Part shown: one piece after another, positions 8,713 to 10,000 of the stretch | Position numbering within the stretch: the first letter of the stretch is position 1 | Layout of the letters: each line of letters opens with the position of its first letter | Assembly: GCF_000188695.1 (NCBI RefSeq) | Contig: NW_004754926.1 | Location: 347,523-357,522 of the forward strand | Source of the DNA: Salpingoeca rosetta | Lineage: Eukaryota; Opisthokonta; Choanoflagellata; Craspedida; Salpingoecidae | DNA length: 10,000 nucleotides | Direction: 5' to 3' | Translations under genes and position numbers: made by a program | Notes under the pieces: model-generated | The model's input: only the letters and a program-made list of their open reading frames with translations | Databases searched by the model: none | Told to the model about the DNA's origin: nothing

Positions 8713-9058
8713 GAACAAACAACATGGGTGCATGCCACACCGCAGCGTGAGCAGGAAGGAGAGACAACGACCAGTGCAGGGTTCGAATGCATCTGTTTCA
8801 ATGACACGGCACAGACTTGTTGTTTGCGGCGTAAAGGGCGATGAAGAGAACGGCGGCAACAATGGATGCGGTGCTGAGGTTGATGCCTGCGTCGCTCACC
8901 AAGTCTATGCGAGCAAAGCCCACGGCATGGGGGTGGGATGATAGAGGGAAGTTGACCGGCACGGGTGGGTCAGAAACGAAGCAGCACACGACTAACACAC
9001 AGCATAAGAAAGACACCACAACACGCGCAACCAAGCACGCCAAGACAGGCATTCATCG

Positions 9059-9123
<65 letters not shown>

Positions 9124-9763
9124 TGCAGGCTTGCAACTTTGGCGTTTGTCACGGTGATAGTTGCCATTTTTGCTGAGATGAACATGAGCGGGGCAGCAAT
9201 GACGGTGCCAACGACCACCACGGAGGCAGCCAGGTCGATGTCAACGCCTGCGGCCGTGCGGGGGTGAAGATGATCGATGAGGGGGCGGGGGAGAGGTTTG
9301 TGGGGTATGAGCACGCGGACAGCATAATTCGGTGCATAGCGCTCACACAGACACAAGTACAGACACAGGTCAAAGATGGAGACGGACGGCAAACACACAT
9401 TGACGCAGACACACAGACACACACAGACAGACAGACAGACACACAGGCAGACAGACAGACACACACACACACACACGCACAAACGCACGCACAAAGCAGC
9501 AATAACAGCAGCAGCGCTGTGTGACATGATGTGTGCTCACCGTATTGCTGGGCGAAGGGAAGTGCTCCTGGAGCAGAAGGAAACGTGCCGTAGATGAAGC
9601 CAAACAAGTTGAGAAAGTACTTGTCCTTCATGCTGCCATGATCATCATCGTCATCACCAGCAGCCCCACTGAAATAGTTGGCTGTGTCTGTTGTGAACAT
9701 GACTGTATCGTCATCATCATCTGGCCGCTCAGGCAACGAGATCTGCCGTGACGATGATGATGG

Positions 9764-9813
<50 letters not shown>

Positions 9814-10000
9814 GTGGTGGCGGAATGCAGACGGTAGCGACATGAATGCGAGACAAGGTAGGCAGTCAACACGCGTTTCATCACAGCAGCAGACGGGCGT
9901 GCATACCATGCGCTGGTTGAGGAGGGAGAGGAAGAGCGCGATGAGGATGGGAAGCAGAACGCTTTTCGCAAGAACAACAGCGAGGGACTTCATCAGATTG
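4876..10000 (-). CDS. GPR155/LYCHOS homologue: PIN-like transporter + GPCR-like 7TM + DEP (5' partial)
   Basis: Exons, in - strand order: 10000-9907, 9742-9541, 9247-9122, 8904-8808, 8580-8487, 8291-8205, 7991-7917, 7708-7645, 7439-7313, 7078-6688, 6389-6335, 6058-6003, 5813-5580, 5405-5257, 5098-4876. They give about 690 residues, and all fourteen junctions keep phase. The order of motifs follows GPR155: end of the transporter domain (FGFIYGTFPSAPG, then IAAPLMFISAK), GPCR-like segments including ISVCLPLLLVGLVFLI, a long linker, SLLGMCSCLWVLTN, IYFEVLFLDYALL, and a DEP domain ending HDAHYFYRY. I recall human counterparts such as YGVFPVAPG, SAPIMYVSAW, SCLWWLF and FRDEYLFYRF. In animals the protein is a lysosomal cholesterol sensor that promotes mTORC1 through GATOR1. 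The N-terminal transporter helices lie beyond base 10000. Alternative ends: the exon ending at 7645 could end at 7657 (GTACGT, same phase); the exon starting at 8904 could start a few codons later. Confidence 0.87.
5123..5213. repeat. G10 and C11 homopolymers in the last intron of the GPR155-like gene
   Basis: A run of ten G (5123-5132) and a run of eleven C (5203-5213) lie 70 bases apart inside the 158-base intron between the two DEP exons. They can pair with each other in the transcript. They are also common places for sequencing or assembly length errors, but both are intronic, so the reading frame is unaffected. Confidence 0.9.
5453..5579. repeat. (CA)n tracts (sense TG) in the intron before the DEP exons
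   Basis: A long CA tract (5453-5509) and a second CA/GACA tract (5549-5579) fill most of the intron. On the sense - strand the intron opens CCAG|GTGTGTGTC, so the donor is the first repeat unit. Confidence 0.9.
6089..6173. repeat. Pure (AC)42 microsatellite in the intron between exons 6389-6335 and 6058-6003
   Basis: About 84 bases of uninterrupted AC, flanked by a G10 run at 6193-6202. On the sense strand it is a UG tract lying about 30 bases upstream of the CTGCAG acceptor. Confidence 0.93.
6421..6470. repeat. CAG/CAA trinucleotide tract in an intron
   Basis: Mixed CAG and CAA repeats, sense CTG/TTG, within the intron between exons 7078-6688 and 6389-6335. It would encode polyGln or polyAla if read, but it lies outside the exon model. 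Confidence 0.85.
6526..6632. repeat. ACAG/CA/AAGACA repeat tract in an intron
   Basis: Imperfect repeats of ACACAG, CA and AAGACACACAC in the donor half of the same intron as the CAG/CAA tract. The sense strand is UG-rich with UGUCU units. Confidence 0.85.
6688..7078 (-). other. Long cytosolic linker exon before GPCR segment six (region of the LYCHOS effector loop)
   Basis: A 391-base exon encodes about 130 residues without a membrane helix. It begins basic and Pro/Thr-rich (RSARSLPPPTPTTTTRR) and has a Cys/His-rich stretch (CERGHSCGAHN, then GACANCCQCPD). It continues through QVVITVNGVPLDDTN and a Ser/Gly/Asp-rich part with QPLLLGQRTR. The acceptor is CAACAG at 7084-7079 and the donor GAC|GTGCGT. 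In animal LYCHOS the loop between these helices is the part linked to GATOR1 binding, so this is the likely equivalent. The acceptor choice is the least certain part of the gene model. Confidence 0.6.
7084..7196. repeat. TG tract (sense CA) at the acceptor end of an intron
   Basis: Imperfect TG with TATG, TGCG and TTTG interruptions. On the sense strand it is a CA tract ending at the CACAACAG acceptor of the linker exon that starts at 7078. Confidence 0.85.
7448..7509. repeat. (CA)n microsatellite (sense TG) in an intron
   Basis: A near-pure CA tract with two CG interruptions, close to the acceptor ATGACAG that precedes the exon starting at 7439. Confidence 0.92.
7786..7832. repeat. TG/CG alternating purine-pyrimidine tract in an intron
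   Basis: Alternating GTGTGCGCGCGTG units, sense CACGCG, in the intron between exons 7991-7917 and 7708-7645. Such alternation is compatible with Z-DNA. Confidence 0.8.
8398..8427. repeat. Short CA tract in an intron
   Basis: About 30 bases of imperfect CA, sense UG, in the donor half of the intron between exons 8580-8487 and 8291-8205. Confidence 0.75.
8644..8712. repeat. (CAAG)17 tetranucleotide microsatellite in an intron
   Basis: About 17 near-perfect CAAG units in the intron between exons 8904-8808 and 8580-8487. On the sense strand it is CTTG, which is pyrimidine-rich and lies upstream of the CTCCAG acceptor. The long Cys-Leu-Leu-Ala and Lys-Gln-Ala-Ser open frames here are translations of this repeat. 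Confidence 0.94.
9061..9121. repeat. Pure (CA)30 starting exactly at a splice donor
   Basis: Thirty perfect CA units. On the sense - strand the exon ends CTGCAAG at 9122 and the intron opens directly as (GT)30, so the whole donor lies inside the microsatellite. Confidence 0.95.
9345..9486. repeat. CA/GACA compound repeat in an intron
   Basis: Imperfect ACACAG, GACA and CA repeats in the donor half of the intron between exons 9742-9541 and 9247-9122. The sense strand is UG/UGUC-rich. Confidence 0.85.
9753..9813. repeat. (GAT)n trinucleotide repeat next to a splice acceptor
   Basis: About 20 GAT units, sense ATC. It lies just before the acceptor CACGGCAG at 9750-9743 and supplies a pyrimidine-containing acceptor region for the exon starting at 9742. 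PolyHis and polySer open frames here are repeat translations. Confidence 0.93.

Larger units (their letters stand above)
5580..8904 (-). other. GPCR-like seven-helix domain of the GPR155 homologue (exons 4-13)
   Basis: Seven hydrophobic segments can be placed: NLSTASIVAAVLFIALYAA; DRLYVLFAVLCVGLGITA; SASWFFIFATRITAIVIGFHL; TIGISVCLPLLLVGLVFLI, split by the intron between 7917 and 7708; ASFYTALTILCLCTLSLVYI; RHLAVLSYWGALSSLLGMCS, split between two exons of 55 and 56 bases; and YFEVLFLDYALLNAQGVVLF. After segment seven, exon 5813-5580 continues through RVYNRIEARVRSVIYGTEE towards the DEP domain. Order and spacing match GPR155, including the long loop before segment six. Phase, not hydrophobicity alone, decided the frame in 6389-6335. 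Confidence 0.78.
9122..10000 (-). other. C-terminal part of the PIN-like transporter domain (exons 10000-9907, 9742-9541, 9247-9122)
   Basis: Three exons encode the last helices of the auxin-efflux-carrier-like domain. The first has a hydrophobic helix, SLAVVLAKSVLLPILIALFL. The second has a luminal or cytosolic acidic loop rich in Asp, then KYFLNLFGFIYGTFPSAPG; the YG-FP-APG pattern is typical of the GPR155 transporter core. The third has a helix around VVVVGTVIAAPLMFISAK. The Asp runs (PDDDDDT and GDDDDDH) are an expansion I do not recall in the human protein. The residues reported to bind sterol lie in earlier helices and are not in this window. Confidence 0.82.

Noticed and set aside
8469..8750. 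Open frames with Lys-Gln-Ala-Ser or Leu-Leu-Ala-Cys repeats
   Set aside because: Artefact of the (CAAG)17 microsatellite within an intron of the GPR155-like gene.
9628..9860. PolyHis, polySer and polyIle frames on the - strand
   Set aside because: Artefact of the (GAT)20 intronic repeat; the flanking exons at 9742 and 9907 splice across it in phase.

Overview
This window looks like nuclear DNA from an intron-rich unicellular eukaryote. Three things point that way: many short introns with canonical GT...AG ends, exons that join only when intron phases are respected, and the family content (a GPR155/LYCHOS homologue with a C-terminal DEP domain, and a TIR plus ARM-repeat protein). A unicellular holozoan such as a choanoflagellate would fit, but that placement is a low-confidence inference. 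There are no prokaryotic operon features, no CRISPR array and no recognisable transposon.

Layout. (1) Bases 1-1405, + strand: the 3' part of an unrecognised multi-exon gene, five exons in the window, with a Cys/His-rich stretch. (2) Bases 1406-1899: a short intergenic region between two convergent genes, holding a 24-bp tandem duplication and a long CA tract. (3) Bases 1900-4107, - strand: one uninterrupted 735-codon gene for an N-terminal TIR domain, a disordered linker and C-terminal armadillo-type repeats. It has no introns although both neighbours are intron-dense. (4) Bases 4108-4875: the upstream region of the TIR gene and the 3' flank of the next gene. (5) Bases 4876-10000, - strand: fifteen exons covering the C-terminal 690 or so residues of a GPR155/LYCHOS homologue. 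They include the end of the PIN-like transporter domain, seven GPCR-like membrane segments, a long cytosolic linker before segment six, and a DEP domain. Its 5' end lies beyond base 10000.

The most striking non-coding feature is that most introns carry a simple repeat: (TG/CA)n, (GAT)n, (AAGC)n, CAG/CAA or ACAG. Read on the sense strand, UG-rich tracts mostly sit at the donor end and CA-rich tracts mostly at the acceptor end. In several introns the GT donor is the first repeat unit. Many long open frames in the window are only translations of these repeats.

The genes are not obviously one pathway. The LYCHOS homologue suggests lysosomal sterol sensing upstream of TORC1. The TIR-ARM protein suggests a SARM1-like or innate-immune NAD-linked role. 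Both roles are inferred from homology. Exon boundaries were worked out by hand from splice signals and phase and have no transcript support.
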